Origin: Acanthacorydalis orientalis
Taxonomy: Eukaryota > Arthropoda > Insecta > Megaloptera > Corydalidae
Length of the DNA stretch: 64,000 nucleotides
NCBI GenBank assembly: GCA_034766995.1
Contig: CM068320.1
Coordinates: 19,149,812 to 19,213,811 of the forward strand
Direction: 5' to 3'
Part shown: positions 36,401 through 50,392 of the stretch, piece by piece
Numbering within the stretch: position 1 is the first letter of the stretch
Layout: each line of letters begins with the position of its first letter
Made by a program: the position numbers and the translations under genes
Notes under the pieces: model-generated
Seen by the model: the letters and a program-made list of their open reading frames with translations, nothing else
What the model was told of the DNA's origin: nothing
Databases searched by the model: none

Positions 36401-37049
36401 AAAGTAAATGTAAGCGAAAGAATTAAACGTACGCCTTATTTAACACACAGCGTGTATACCTTCAATTTATTACTGAATATAAACCAAAGATACTCATCTT
36501 CAAAAACAATTTAATAATAAATCATGAAAATGATACAAAACAATTGAACACGGATGCTCTCATTTTAAATGGTATTTTTGGTATAATAATAATTAGTTAT
36601 TATGGGTTTAATGTCACGCTGCTGTTGAAAATATTGCAGAATAGATGTAATTTTTTTAAAACAAATATTTATAGCATTGTTTCTTGTTTTCACTGGTCGA
36701 GAACAAAATATGATTAAAATTATTGAGATCCTTCAAATAAAGAATTCCAAGTAAAACAATCAAGAAATGAAAGATAATATGTTATTGTTTCATTTGATCA
36801 CTGTGTTGAATATTAGGTCAATAACTGGCACTAATGAATGCATTGCAGTATATTTTAATGTAAGTTAGCATCGTCGTTAAATATTAATAACTGTATACAA
36901 TATGATGAATGGAAAAGTATTATACGCCTTATATATTTTGTAATAAATTAAAAATGAACGTAAAATATACCTGTAGAATTTCACAAAAAAATATAAAATA
37001 AAAATAGAAAAATGTTTAAATGCAGCTTTTTAGGTACTATTTATTTTTC
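36401..37049. other. AT-rich non-coding
   Basis: Nothing recognisable is seen in this stretch. Confidence 0.6.
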
Positions 37050-37217
37050 AGTTGGGCCGGGTAAATTCACTTTCACAAATGAATTTATTTCTCAGTCTAT
37101 AAACAACAAAAAATTTCTATACAAAAATATTCAATAAACTATTATTGAACATTTTTGATTGTTGCTTGTGCGCATTTCGATGCTAATACCATTATGTTCA
37201 GAGCGCCAAAGTACAGG
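37050..37217 (+). repeat. Dispersed palindromic-repeat family, copy 2
   Basis: The segment aligns with the reverse complement of the right half of 56581-56818 over about 150 bp. Shared words are TTCACAAAT, CTATAAAC, AAAAATTT, GCGCATTTCGAT and GAGCGCCAA (the other copy reads TTCACAAAT, CTATAAAC, AAAATTTT, GCACATTTCGAT and AAGCGCCAA). It is a single arm, in contrast to the palindromic copy 3. No coding sequence and no clear terminal duplication are seen. Confidence 0.65.
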
Positions 37218-37790
37218 AAATTACTTATAATTTGCATTTTACTGAGAATACTTTACATTTTCTGCGTTATGATCACAAAGTTATTGCATGATAAATTCAA
37301 TTATTAAGAATATTAATATTTAAAGTAATAGTATGGGATATAAAAAATGTAACAAACAATTTGATTTCTTAGCCTTTAGAAATATTTACAATTAAAATGC
37401 TGTAAATGTGTAGAGCATCGGTAAAGGAATATACTTTTGATAAAATTCAAAGTTTAGAGCTTTAGTATAGCTTGATTACAGAACCTTTATACCGTACCTG
37501 CATCCAAGTATATTAAAGTTCTAACTAAATATTCTGATAATACGAGTACACAATCAGTTTAACAAACTGTTATACAATAAATGGCCACAAATGATTATTT
37601 TAAGTAAAAAAAAAATATTTTTACAACTATTATTCAAGTAGGTTTATAATACGATATTGATATTTTTAAGAAGAAAATAATTACAGTATTAAAATTGACT
37701 TTTAAATAGGATATATCCTGAAAATCTTTTGCTTCCAAAATGTTTGAAATCGAATTTAAATATGGTAATAAATACACAGATACACGCATA

Positions 37791-37847
<57 letters not shown>

Positions 37848-37867
37848 CTGTGCATGTATGTACATGT
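37218..37867. other. AT-rich non-coding and TA/GT microsatellite
   Basis: A (TA)n(GT)n tract at about 37795-37850 lies directly left of the next element. Frames through it encode repeat peptides only. Confidence 0.65.
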
Positions 37868-39155
37868 GAAGGATTTTTCAAAAGGGACGCAATTTTTTAA
37901 GAGGTTATATTTCACAGATGTCAAACTGCCAACTGTATTTTTTTGACATTTGTTAAGTTTTAACATTGCCATTTTTAGTTACGGTTTTTTATACAACAAA
38001 GAACGTATTGAAATAATACAAGTGTATATTAGCAATGATCGTTCTATAAAAAATACATTTCGTAAATTACACGATATTTATTCTCGACATACTCATCTAT
38101 CTGAATCAATAATTCTTCAATTAGTCAGTAAATTTGAAGATACTGGATCGGTTAAAGATAACCAATACATGTCCGTAGTGCTAGTTATGAAAAAAAAACA
38201 TTGATTTGGTTCGTGAAAGTGTATTGAAAGAGTCAAAAATGTCAATTTCACGACGTTTACAGCAATTGAGCCTTTCACAGACGACCACATAGCGTATTTG
38301 ACATAGGCGTTTATTGCTCAACGCTTATAAAGTTCAATTAACACTAGAGTGGAAGTCAGTAGACCATTCTATACGTTATAGATTTTTTAATTAGATACTG
38401 GAACAATAACAAAGTTTTTCTGAAATAGTCATATTTAGCAATGAAGCTCATTTCAAACTCTCTGTCTTCGTTAACAAGTAAAACTGTCAAATCTGGAGTG
38501 AAGAAAATCCGACAGTGATCGGTGAGAAGCCACTTCAACCAAAAAAATGACTATTCGATTCGCCCTTTGATTAGATAGATTCACTGGTCCTTGATTTTAT
38601 GAGAATCAGGTTGGTAAAGCGACTACTGTGAACGAAGAAAGATACCGAAACATAATAACCATTTTTTTGTGGAAAAAATTGGATGATATTGATCTGCAGG
38701 AGATGTGGTTCTAGCACGACGGTGCAACAAATCACACAGTTAGTGAAACAATTGATTTATTGAGGACGAAATTTCTTGATCGCCTTATTTCCAGAAATGG
38801 AAACATTAATTGGCCACTGAGATCCAGTGATTTTACACCGTTGGACTACTTTATTTGAGATAATATTAAAAGACAGATGGACTCTAATAATCATAAAACA
38901 ATTTATGACTTAAGAGATGAAATCCAAAGAATAATTGGTAAGATAGGGCTCTAGTTGTGTAGGGATGTTATTGAAAATTTTACCAAAAGAATGATTTCTT
39001 GTAAGAAAGCACGCGTTGGTTACTTACACGATATATATATATATATATAAATGGCATACCCCAACTATTATTTACTATAAGTAAACTTCAAATTTCAGCC
39101 CAAATTCTGTGTTTTATTCCAATTTAAAAATTGCTTTCTTATTGAAAAACTCTGT
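37868..39155 (+). mobile_element. Tc1/mariner-like element with DUF4817-type HTH, degenerate
   Basis: Imperfect inverted ends (GATTTTTCAAAAGGGACGCA at about 37872 and TTTTTCAATAAGAAAGCA read inward from about 39145) bound about 1.3 kb. The plus-strand protein begins with KERIEIIQVYISNDRSIKN and LVSKFEDTGSVKDN, the N-terminal HTH common in insect mariner-like transposases of the DUF4817 group. It then shows FSNEAHFKL (first Asp replaced by Asn), HDGATNHTVSETIDLLR (second Asp present, in-frame stop just before it), INWPLRSSDFTPLDYF and DLRDEIQRIIGK. Many stops and shifts interrupt it. It is a different family from elements A, B and C, with the longer DGATSHT-type catalytic spacing. Confidence 0.85.
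37950..38204 (+). pseudogene. N-terminal HTH of the DUF4817-type transposase
   Basis: The open piece contains YNKERIEIIQVYISNDRSI, LHDIYSRHTHLSESIILQLV and KFEDTGSVKDN, the fingerprint of this DNA-binding region. It runs into a stop after MKKKH, where a frameshift separates it from the ARRLQQLSLSQ-like linker downstream. It cannot yield a working transposase. Confidence 0.75.
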
Positions 39156-39588
39156 ACACACATAAGCTAGTTTATTATATGTGTAAAAAATTGTTGGGAA
39201 CTGCGAGAGTAAAGTGAGTAAAAATAAAATGCGAGCATATGTTTTATTATAAAAGCCATGTAACTATAAAAATTCTCGTTTCATTAGTGAGGAGTATTGT
39301 ATAAATTCATAAGGTTAATAGTATCAACCTGCTTTCGAGAAAACTAAATGAAAATTTTAAAATATTATTTAATCAATCAAGAATCAAAAACGTTTTTTTG
39401 TTACCATTTCTTTTACACAGTAGTTTCTAAATTGTTGTGTGATGTGTAACTGTGCCCAGTTCTATGCTCTTGAGTATTTTATCCGTGAGTCTATATATGA
39501 TGTATCATTTTGTTGTACGAATAGCATTGTGTTGTATTGTGTAGCTATTTACCTGGAATATTTGCGAAAACCCAGCGAAAAAAAACCT

Positions 39589-39626
<38 letters not shown>

Positions 39627-39751
39627 ACGCTTTCGCCGACAAATCAGCAACACATACATGGAAAATACTGTATTATAATTACGGATTTCATTTGATGCAT
39701 AATAGTTCTTTCCATAGGTGTTTATTTAGATATATGTAAAGGCTTTTAATA
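39156..39751. other. AT-rich non-coding with (TA)n
   Basis: A (TA)n tract lies at about 39594-39622. No gene is seen. Confidence 0.6.
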
Positions 39752-39812
39752 CAGAGATCTTGGAGGCCAGTGACGGGATTTCTATGTCTAATCCACCTAT
39801 AAGAAATATTAA
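39752..39812 (-). pseudogene. Possible tiny transposase remnant
   Basis: The minus strand reads RWIRHRNPVT then, after a one-base shift, WPPRSL. This matches the RWIGRNGPV-WPPRSPDL block just before the third catalytic residue of many mariner-like transposases. Only about 20 codons survive, so the call is weak. Confidence 0.3.
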
Positions 39813-40121
39813 ATATTTAGCCATGTAAGCACAGAACTTCCATAATAGGATAGTACATTATTAATGCTACTTGTATTGTACATGTGTTATGTTGAATAAA
39901 ATAACTTTTAACATCTCATAACGTTTGTTCTTAAGTAAATGTCCATACCGTTCTATTTCTAAACGATTATATATTCCATATAGAGTTTATGAATTAACGA
40001 AATTTGAATAAATCTGGATTCAATTATATAGGTAAATAAAATAAAACCTATATTCAATTGATATTAGAATTTTTTATTAAATAACTTTAACAATAAACAG
40101 AGGACGTTTTTATACTTATTC

Positions 40122-40173
<52 letters not shown>

Positions 40174-42053
40174 TTTAAAACAAAACAAAGTGCGAAAAAA
40201 ATTACATCAAAATTCCAATTTCTAATAAGAGCATGAAGAAACTAATAAGATAGTCATTAAAACGATACCGTTGAGAATAAGTAATGAATTTTTATTACTT
40301 CTTTGTAATATTTTTAATTTAGACATATATCTGCATAAGAATCAAGTGATTTACACACACAAGTGCAATTATTTTTAGAGATTATCACTTTAGTAAACGA
40401 AATTAGATATTTTGTTCAGAAATGTACTAAATTTGTTAGATAAATTAAAGTAACTTCAAAATCTAGAACCTATGTAGTTAGAAAAATAACTTGATTTTAT
40501 TAGTTTAAAATGTTCATTGTTTATTATACAAGAAATATTATTGTGTGTATACATGAAGTGAGAATGTAGAAATTTGATTTATAAAAACTGAATGCACATG
40601 CATCCGTTTTAATTTCTCTACCTCATCCTCTCTCTCTCTCTCCATATATATGCATATATATATATATATATATATTAAAAATTGAAAATTTGAAATCCAT
40701 TCATAACAAACGTATAACAATCAAAAAACAAATAATAATGGTTTGAAACTCTGAAATCTGGAACAAAGGGCATTTTGAACACTTAATATTATTAGACAAT
40801 ATCTTTGTTATTTAAAAAAAAAGTTATATTAATTTCCAATTTACTTCTTGGTAAAAATTTTCATATTAATTTTTTATTCACCCCGCTTTAATGATGATTA
40901 TTATTTTTTAATCAGGAAAACCCCATTTTAAACATAAGGTAACTTAAACGTAATAAAAATAAATACAAGATTTATAACAGTTTATATTGAAATATTTTTA
41001 TTTAACAATAGTTAATGTATTTAAAAACTAAATACAGCAATATTAATACATTTACAGTTGCATATTACTATAAATAATTTATAAGATAATTATTTACCTA
41101 TAATTTAATTTTATATTAGGTTTTTAATACAGATACTTAGTTTCAGAAAATATTTCTTTGTATATGTCATGTTACGCTGAAAATTCAAACGCAACAATCA
41201 AACACTAGGATCCTAAAAGTTGATAATTTATCAAGAAAGAATATTTATGGTATTTACCTAATCATGTTTTAATGTGCACCAAATCAATAACATTTCTTTC
41301 TACATTCATTGTTTCATGATGAATACCTGCATTATTATTTATATATATGTACATATATATATACATATATTAAATAATTATAGAATTATTATTATACAAA
41401 TGTACAAATAACATACTAATTATGCTAAATAATTATTTCTATCATATTGTGTACATTTCATTAGATAAAGTAAGATTTTTAAAGCAATAAAACTTTAATC
41501 AATCTATTTGATTTTAACTCCGATTTCCAGGAACTTATACAGAGCTGTATTAAGATTGAAATTTGAAAAAATGAGAAATTTTGATAACAGTTTGTACTTC
41601 TGAAGTGCAAAATAATTATAACGGTTTAAAATAATAAATTAATTATTGAAATCATATCATTGAAGACAAGTATTCACTATAATATTTAACTCATAATTTT
41701 TATAGTTTATAATTACAAACAAAAGAATTTAAAACAATGATATTTTTATATTTTAATACCCAAAATAAATGATCTAAATAGTTTACATATATACATACGT
41801 TTAAAAGAATTCAAAATATTTTTTTTCTTATAAAAGAATAAAATTGTTTCTTGTATAAAAATATCTAGTTTCAACTTTATCAAGAAATATTTGTGTATGA
41901 AACTTGAGTTTATCTTAGAATACAAAGATGATGCTAACTTTTATAATCTGTATTGAGGAAAAATTAATGTTCTCTTTAGTTTAAAGCTTGGTCAACTTTT
42001 GGATAAAACTTATACACACGCATACACGCACACACACATATATATATATATAC

Positions 42054-42112
<59 letters not shown>

Positions 42113-42351
42113 TTGATATTAGAATTAAATTTTTATAGTGAAAAATATTAAAAATTCTTGACGCAAAGAATACGAATAATTATAATTAATTTTTTTTATA
42201 AATCTTTTTCTAAATTTTATTGAAGATTATCTTTGAAAATGTATTAGCATTAAATAGATATCAGATCAAACTTCAACATATTTAATAAAAAAATTAGATT
42301 TTTAAGAGTATGATTACACTATGAATAGTTTTTCTTGAAATATTAAACTTT

Positions 42352-42384
<33 letters not shown>

Positions 42385-43222
42385 CGAGATATATATATAT
42401 ATATATATATACATATATGTATATATATACATATATTTAAAAATATATAATTTAAAAAAATATCTTTATTCTTAACAAATCATGAAATAAAATCTAATGA
42501 AAAAGAAGATCTAAGATATGTAAAATTTATAATAACAAAAAATTTTTTCATTCTACGTAAAATTAATATTAATGAATTTATTGAACAAAAAATATACTAT
42601 TTATATATATGACTTAATTTTGTAAATGATAAAATTAAAATTGACTTTTAAAATATAAATTCACTCATTCTCAAATCTTATATTTATCAATCTTAATAAA
42701 TTGAAAATTTAGAAAAAAATAAATCAAATATTAGTCTGATTTCTCTGTTATAAAATATAAATGTAAGAAATCCTTAATTGAAAACATCACTTTTCATTCT
42801 AACCTTAATTACAATTTCATACTTTGGAATTTAATGATTTTAATGAGTTTATTTTTTTTACCTAATTTCACTTTCTAGAAATATCAGAACAAATAAAATA
42901 AAGTGCATGAATACAGGGCAGAGAAGTTTAAATAAATAAATAAATATCATATCTACAATATGTTTAATTACAATTTCAAAACTATTTTTAACAATATTAT
43001 ATTTTTACAAAGGATTTAGATTAAAAATACATAAATCTATTTACATTGCTTACAATTGTATTTTAAATAAGAATAAATAGAAATTAACATTATAATTAAT
43101 AATAAAAGGTACTTAAAATATATGTATACAAACTATTTATGAATATTGCATACGAGCAGTTTCAAATATTAACTTAGTATCATTTCTTAAATACCTAAAG
43201 GTGTATAATTGTTAAATTATAC

Positions 43223-43270
<48 letters not shown>

Positions 43271-44197
43271 TATATATATATATATATATAAATGTAAAAA
43301 TAATATTCTTTATGTACAAAACTTTAAATGAATAAAAATATTTTATTTATTTGTAAGAATGCAAGTAAACATTTTCGAATGATTAAAAACTGTTAAAGTT
43401 CGATATTTGTATACAAGAAAAGTAGGTACTTTTTTAATTCAGTGTTTAACTTGCTCAACTTAACAATTATACACATTTTTTGTAAAAACAGAATATTTGA
43501 AATAAAAAAAGTGTTTATATTATTTTTACCTATATTCAACTTTATGAGTAGACAAGATTTACAAAAAAACACTTATATATATATATAATTCGCTGTATAT
43601 GAAAAACAATCGCATTTTATTCTTGTTAATTGTCAAACAATGATACTTAGCACAACTCTGTTTATTCGTTTACCGTTTGACATACTTCGTGACAATAGCA
43701 GTGTTAACATTTCCTATCTCCAATCTCGTTAAAAAATCTCATTAATATACGTGAATATTACGTCTTCTCTAATATATCTAACACGCTATATTGACATTAT
43801 CATATATTATGTTTCACTTACTGAGTTCTACTATTAAACATGACTATTTAAGCCAATCAACAAGCCAAGAAAATTCTTTTCAATTGTATTTAATTTGCTT
43901 TGTTTATTTATTTCAAATGTCTAATCAAGCGTGAGCTTGTATGTTTGGCATTGAATAATTTATATAAATACTTAACAACTACTTCTTTGGTCCGCTAGCT
44001 GTACGTAGAGGGTACGAATATTGGAGTGTTTTTACTTTATTTTTATATTCATTTTCTTCATTATATTATACATAATCTTATTTGTGTTAACATCTTGTTA
44101 CACAAAAACCAATAAAACATGAGATAAATTAGATTTCATTTCTCATTCATATGCAATTTTCCTGGAGAATTTAAAATTTTCAAACGTAAAAAAATAC

Positions 44198-44234
<37 letters not shown>

Positions 44235-44237
44235 TTA

Positions 44238-44288
<51 letters not shown>

Positions 44289-44446
44289 GAGTACCCTTAA
44301 ATATACAATTGAATTCTTAAAATTGTTGAAGCTGAATAACTGATGAGTTATCAAACTATTGATTAATGAAGTAGCTATGGTATAAAACTAACTTATTTAG
44401 TATCATATAACAAATATAAAATGTTAAATATGTCATTGTATTATCA
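39813..44446. other. AT-rich non-coding, microsatellite-dense
   Basis: Microsatellites lie at about 40122-40172, 40628-40676 (TC then TA), 42010-42110 (CA and TA), 42358-42436, 43226-43290 and 44202-44286. A (TAAA)n run lies near 42930. About 43610-44030 is somewhat more complex but has no coding frame. No gene is seen. Confidence 0.6.
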
Positions 44447-45450
44447 GTTCAAGAGGTCTATGACAGTATTAATCGAGAAAAGCTGTACCCAATAATGCTA
44501 AACCTGGATATACCTCCTAAATGAGTGCTAATGACAATGTAAAATACACAATGAAGGTCAAGATCAATGGGGAACTGACTAAAAATTTTGAAGTATCGCA
44601 GGGCCTAAAACAAAGTGATGGTCTTGCTCCAATGCTCTTCAATTTATTACTTGAATACGTAGTGCGTACTACAAGCACAACAAATAGCGGGATATGTCGA
44701 TGTCCTAAGCATAATAGGAAGATCTATACTTGCCAATAAAGAAGCCTTTGAACCCCTTGAGATCGCTGCAGCAAACATTGATATAGAATAAATGATAATA
44801 AAAGCAAACTAATGCTACAAAGTAGAACACGAAGGAGAAGATTAGGTCAAAACGCTACCATTGACGATTATAATTTTGAAGTGGTAAACAATTTCACATA
44901 TTTTGGCTCAAATATCATCAGTGAAAATGAGGTATCCCAAAAAGTACATAAATGAATAGCAGCAGCAAATAGAACATATTTATCGTTCTTGTTCGTAATA
45001 AAATCCAAAATTGTGCATAAGAAGACCAAAATCTGACTGTATAGAAACGTCATCCGTACTATCATATCTTAGGAAGGTGAAGCGTGGATCATGTATTAAT
45101 TATGTATAAACGATGGAAGTATATGGAGAATATGCCTCAACTTCGAATTATAAAAGTCTACAGGGAACCAAAACTATCGTTCTTTATAAAAATGCTCCAC
45201 CTGCGATGGGCAGGAGTTACACTGAACGGATGCCAGACTCAAGAGAACTGAAAAGTGCCTTGAATGGACAGCCAGGCTCGTAAAGATCTGTGGGCAAACC
45301 AAGGTTCAGATGGATAGACAATGCAGAGAAGGATGCAGTGGAACTGTTAGGAATAAGGAATTGGAGACGGACTCCCGATAGAGGGATGCCTGGAAGCAGA
45401 AAATTGAGGAGGCCAATTCTCAATTTAGGATGTAGCGCAACCGAAAAAGA
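44447..45450 (+). pseudogene. Non-LTR retrotransposon RT domain to 3' end, degenerate
   Basis: A 5'-truncated endonuclease/RT element. In order on the plus strand: VYDSINREKLYPIML; KINGELTKNFEVSQGLKQ and GLAPMLFNLLLE (fingers/palm blocks, about 44550-44660); GYVDVLSIIGRS, where the catalytic YADD box should be (about 44690), so both catalytic aspartates cannot be placed and the motif is destroyed; then NFEVVNNFTYFGSNI; the C-terminal ERMPDSRELKSALNGQP; and RWIDNAEKDAVELLGIRNW. A stop lies near 45432. More than ten stops and several shifts show it is long dead. It is a different family from the fragment at 28690-29258. Clade (RTE-like or other) not assigned. Confidence 0.85.
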
Positions 45451-48400
45451 TTATATATTATCAGTTTAAGATTTATTATTTTTAATTCAAGAATTATTGG
45501 ATGTTTTCTATTATGGTACTCAAAATAACGCAGATTTTTGTATTTCTATAAAGTTTTCATTAAATTTTATTATAACTGAATTATTATTCAGTATTGATAA
45601 CGATGGGTTCGTTTAAGTATTTATACAATAAGTAGTTTGGGTATTTTTGTATGAGTCGATAATAAAAATCAAAGGATAAAAATAGGAAAGACTCGGTTAG
45701 ATAAAATCCTAGTGTATATCAGAGTAATATAAGTAGCTCTTAAAAACACATCTACAAAAATGTTATATCTGAAGAAGATATTCGGAGTCGAATGTTATAA
45801 AATTGAATCCATCGAAGTGTATTATTGAAAGGTTCGCCAGTAGAAGGAATTTAATCTTTTTACTGTCGATGAAGTAAAATTAGTATCATGTAAATATCTG
45901 AGATCATGTTACAGTATTATTTATCGTGGGACAGTCTTATTACTAATATTACAAACAAATCATATAGGAATCCAATTTCTATGGTGATAATAGTTTTGAT
46001 AATATATCATTCTTAATTTTTAATTTTTGTTTTTCTCTTTTTAATATTTGATAGCTTTTTCTATCCATTTTAAAACTGATTTTTTTTAAATAAGTTAGTT
46101 TTACATTTGATTGACGATGAAAATTAAATTCTAATCTTTTAAAGTACATCATTTTCAAGATAAATTTTATATTTTCCTGATAATAATTAGTTTAGATACA
46201 TTAAATTTTTATAGTATTAAAAAATAAATTCATTTAAATAATTGAATATAATTAAATACTTTTTTAATATTTTTTTTAATACTTTTTATTACTTAAACAA
46301 TTAAATATAATCTTGAAGATAAGAAGTAAACCTTTTCGCGTTAATAACACCTAATCGAAAATTTAATGCACATAAACAAAAATGTTAATTTTTAGATAAA
46401 AGCCATGTAATAGATAGTTTTTGTAGTTTAAAGTATATTACAAAATAATTTTGAATCTTTTTATATATCAATGTATCAGAATCGATTATAAAATTTGCTT
46501 CAAAAAATAACCAAACTAACATCCAATGTCCTTCCCTCTATGAAATATACAATTTTGAGGAAAATGAATAAATTATTTGGTGCCGTAGTAAATAAATTTG
46601 TGCCTAAACATTTTGTACATTTTTACATTCATAAAATATTAAATAAATAATTGACTTTTTTTAATATTTTATATCAAATATATTAATTATATTCAATTTA
46701 TGTGTATTATAAATTAATTTTGTTTATTCATAATTTTTGTACACATTGAAAGTATTGCAAAATAAATTTTATTTTACTTGTTTTATTTATAATTAACGCT
46801 CATAAAAATCAAAGAATTATGAGTGTTATTCTTAACTAAAAATTGTGTAAACCTTGGAAAAAAAATATGCAGAACAAGAAATGTTTAACTTGTTATATTT
46901 ATTTTTTTGTCTTGTTATTGTTTAATATGTTTAAAGTAACATTATTAAATTACAAACGGACAAATTAATATAAATAATTTAAACACAGTATTTTTTTCAA
47001 TTCTTTCCATAATATTATTTACTAATTTTTAAATAAATTTAAATTGAATATTTTAAGAAATTTTAAAAAACATTTTTATCAAAAGTAAGTGAAACGAGGA
47101 ATTAATTCAAGGTTCCACTAAAGTTGTTATACTACCCAATCAAAATACTTCCAATAATTATTTTTTAAATAGTCGCATAACAAAAGGATTTAATATGAAA
47201 AAGTAGTTAATATTGTAATATAACAGATGAAAATTCATTTGTTATAAGAACACGAGTTTAATAATTTTTATCTTTTAAAAATTCATCTTGTAAGAAAAAA
47301 TCATCCATCATTTGATTTTTTAAATATGAAATTTAATACTTCATATTGTGGCCATGATTTAAATATAAAAATAAGTAAAAAAAAATAGTTTTAAGAGTTT
47401 TGAATAAATGTTTTGATTATTTGATTGAAATTTTAATATTTTATAAAAATATATATTTTCTGAAAATAATTTTCATGCTTTAATGTACACATTATTTTTT
47501 TAAAAAAAAGTTTGCAAAATGTGATAAAATTAAAATTTTTATAGCATGAAAATTTTAGTTTTACATTAATTTAATAAAATAGTATGTTCATTTTGTAAAT
47601 TATTGTAAGTTGGAATGAAAGATTTCTTATAAATTACATTTATGCCATTTCATTACAGTGCTGTTTTACAAAATAAAAATCGAAAATAAACTAAATGCAG
47701 GCATTTTAACATGGCACTTGCTAATCATTTTCTATTATATTACAATCTTAGACTAGACTGGTGCACTGTCCCATATTTTTTTAATCATATAATAAAAAAT
47801 ATATTTACATATTATTCTTAGTACATTCCATAGCGTATACAAATAGTTTGGTCCCTAGTACTGTGGTAAGCGTTTACACTTCTTCATTTTCCGTACTTTG
47901 GTCTTGACAAAATATATCTACTAGTTAAATAATATAAGTTAATTATAAATAAAGAAAATGTACATAATATACAATTTTGAAACTTTGATATATATTTCAA
48001 TTATTATCCTTCTAATTGGACGGAATGCAAAGGCGCTTTTTATGGACGGACCTTTCCTCATTCAATAACAAATTGACTTTTCTAAAACTACACATTATAT
48101 TTACTTTATATTCTATTTCATTTCAAATAAAACATGTATATATTTTATTGGACATATAAAATTTTAATTAATTCAATTACTAATTTAATGATTTGTTGTT
48201 AAATTCATATAAGTAAAGTGATGTGAATTTTTATGAAAATAAGTTTTTTCTTTGTTTACATATAACAAAACTAAATATAAATTAATATTTAAAAAAAATT
48301 GTTATACATTTAACATATATATATACTATTTTTTAAATATTCATTTTTCACATTACATTAATATGAAAATCACATGCAAACAATATTAAACTATCATTAT

Positions 48401-49763
48401 TTTATATTTCATTTTAGCACTTTACTATTAAATGTGACCATTTTCATTAAAATACTACATGTTTACGTTTTTATAGCTAAAAGCAAAAAGTTTGACTTCA
48501 AATTAAAGCCACTTTTCAATAATTCATATGTCACTGTTTTATGTCGAATTCACGATAACACTATTTTAATAAATATTAAAATTAATTTTATGACTTATTA
48601 ACAGTCAAAAATATGGCCATTTTTTAAAGTAACATTTGTAAATTGAAACCTTTTTATGGCACTTGCAAAATAAAAATGGCACGTTTTCCAAAAAAGGTCT
48701 TCACATTAAAGCACTAAAAGAATGATTATTTAATAACCTTACATCCTCTTAACTAAAATAAATACCTTTGATTTAACTGATACCTTATTTATCATACTTT
48801 TATCAAAAAAATATTATTATATTCGAATTATTTCATATGCAATATGTTTTGATAGACTGATTGATTTATTTTATAAAAAATAATATTATTATTCACTATA
48901 AAAAGATTAAAATTACCTCCTCTGATATAAATGTTATTTGTTATATAGTAACATTTATTTAATTAAATACTTTAATTAAATACTTTAATTAAAGTTTTAT
49001 GCACCGTTGGTTGATCAATAAAACAAAAGGAAACTATTAACAAGTATTTTCTTTAAAGTTAATTATAAATTGTCTCTAAAAAATAAATGATGACTCGATT
49101 GGTCAACGGATAGACTATAAAAATTGATTTATATTTTTTGAATAAATCCAAAATTTTAAATAAGCATACCAACATTTTTTTGATATGACAACAAAATAAA
49201 ATCAACTCAAAACAATCTAAAATACTTTCGATCAGTCGAATAAAGAAAAGATTATATACAAGTTATATTTAATGTATAATTACATTTTTCTTAATTGCAT
49301 ATCATTGTCTATGAAACAAATTGTTTTTTAATAGATTTGGTTCGAATTTACAATTTATTTTGTATATAGTTATTGAAAGTAATTTTCATTCAATATCATT
49401 AAAACTAGATAAATATTTACTGTAGTGAATATAGAGAAAGTTTATAATTGTTGATTTTAAATGGACTGCACTATATTTTAGATCGCCATCTATAGACATT
49501 ATTTTAGAAAAAAATGTGAAATAATACAAGTTTTGAACTTCTTCCATGAGTGTACTTTATTATTCAATTATATAACAATTTAATACCTCAAAATTATTCA
49601 TATAAAATGGATATTTTTTAGTGAATAAATTAATTTTCCGATCGAATTAGAATAATATACAGCGATTGCGAAGTATATAAAAATCTCAGTTTTGTGAAAA
49701 GCGTAACGGAAGATAAATATCAAATAAATAATACTTTATATACACATAATAAATGACAAAATT

Positions 49764-49808
<45 letters not shown>

Positions 49809-49979
49809 TGTGTGTGTGTGTGTTCTCAAGTAATAATAATATTCTTTTTTAGAAGCTTTTATAATTCAAATTGTTTCAAAGAAATATCAACCATATGTGA
49901 CTCTCTTCTATCAAAAGTCTACAAATTTGGTATAAGAATATGTAATTAAAACTTCAAACAAGTCAAAATCCATTTAAAA
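45451..49979. other. Long AT-rich non-coding stretch
   Basis: No gene is seen. A short tandem repeat of AATTAAATACTTT (about 2.5 units) lies at 48958-48993. A T7A8 palindrome lies near 47495. (TA)n(GT)n lies at about 49768-49821. About 45690-45900 is slightly more complex without a coding frame. Confidence 0.6.
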
Positions 49980-50384
49980 CAGTGGTGTCAAACACGCGGC
50001 GCTTGGGCAGCATGCGGAATGCTCTAGAAATCGTCTATTGGTCCAAAACTTGAAGCTGATTTTATTAAAATAATAAAATGGAATTTAAAAAAATATAATA
50101 TACATTTTTAAAATATTGCAAAGTATAGAAGTTTATTGTAAGGAACATCATTCTATCGTCACTGTTTCATGATAATACTACCAAAAATTCATGTATTTTT
50201 TGTAATTTTTATAAATTCATTAAAGAAAAAATGAATGTAAAATTTAAATGAGTTATTTTCGAATATAAATAAAAGACCTTTTTTCGTTTGATATTTTTTT
50301 TGTGACTTTTTTCGTCTGTGATACGCAGACTCTCATAAACTGAATTTTGTTGCCCTTATACATATAATGAGTTTGACACTACTG
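49980..50384. mobile_element. hAT-type MITE with 8-bp target duplication
   Basis: The 405-bp element begins CAGTGGTGTCAAACACGC and ends GAGTTTGACACTACTG, so its terminal repeats read CAGTRGTGTCAAAC, the hAT end consensus. It is flanked by ATTTAAAA (49972-49979) and ATTTAAAC (50385-50392), an 8-bp duplication with one mismatch. The GC-rich subterminal block GGCGCTTGGGCAGCATGC is typical. The interior is AT-rich and non-coding, so it is non-autonomous. Confidence 0.88.
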
Positions 50385-50392
50385 ATTTAAAC

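Noticed and set aside
45217..45423. Minus-strand frame of 68 codons
   Set aside because: It is the antisense of the retrotransposon C-terminal block, which reads with recognisable motifs on the plus strand.
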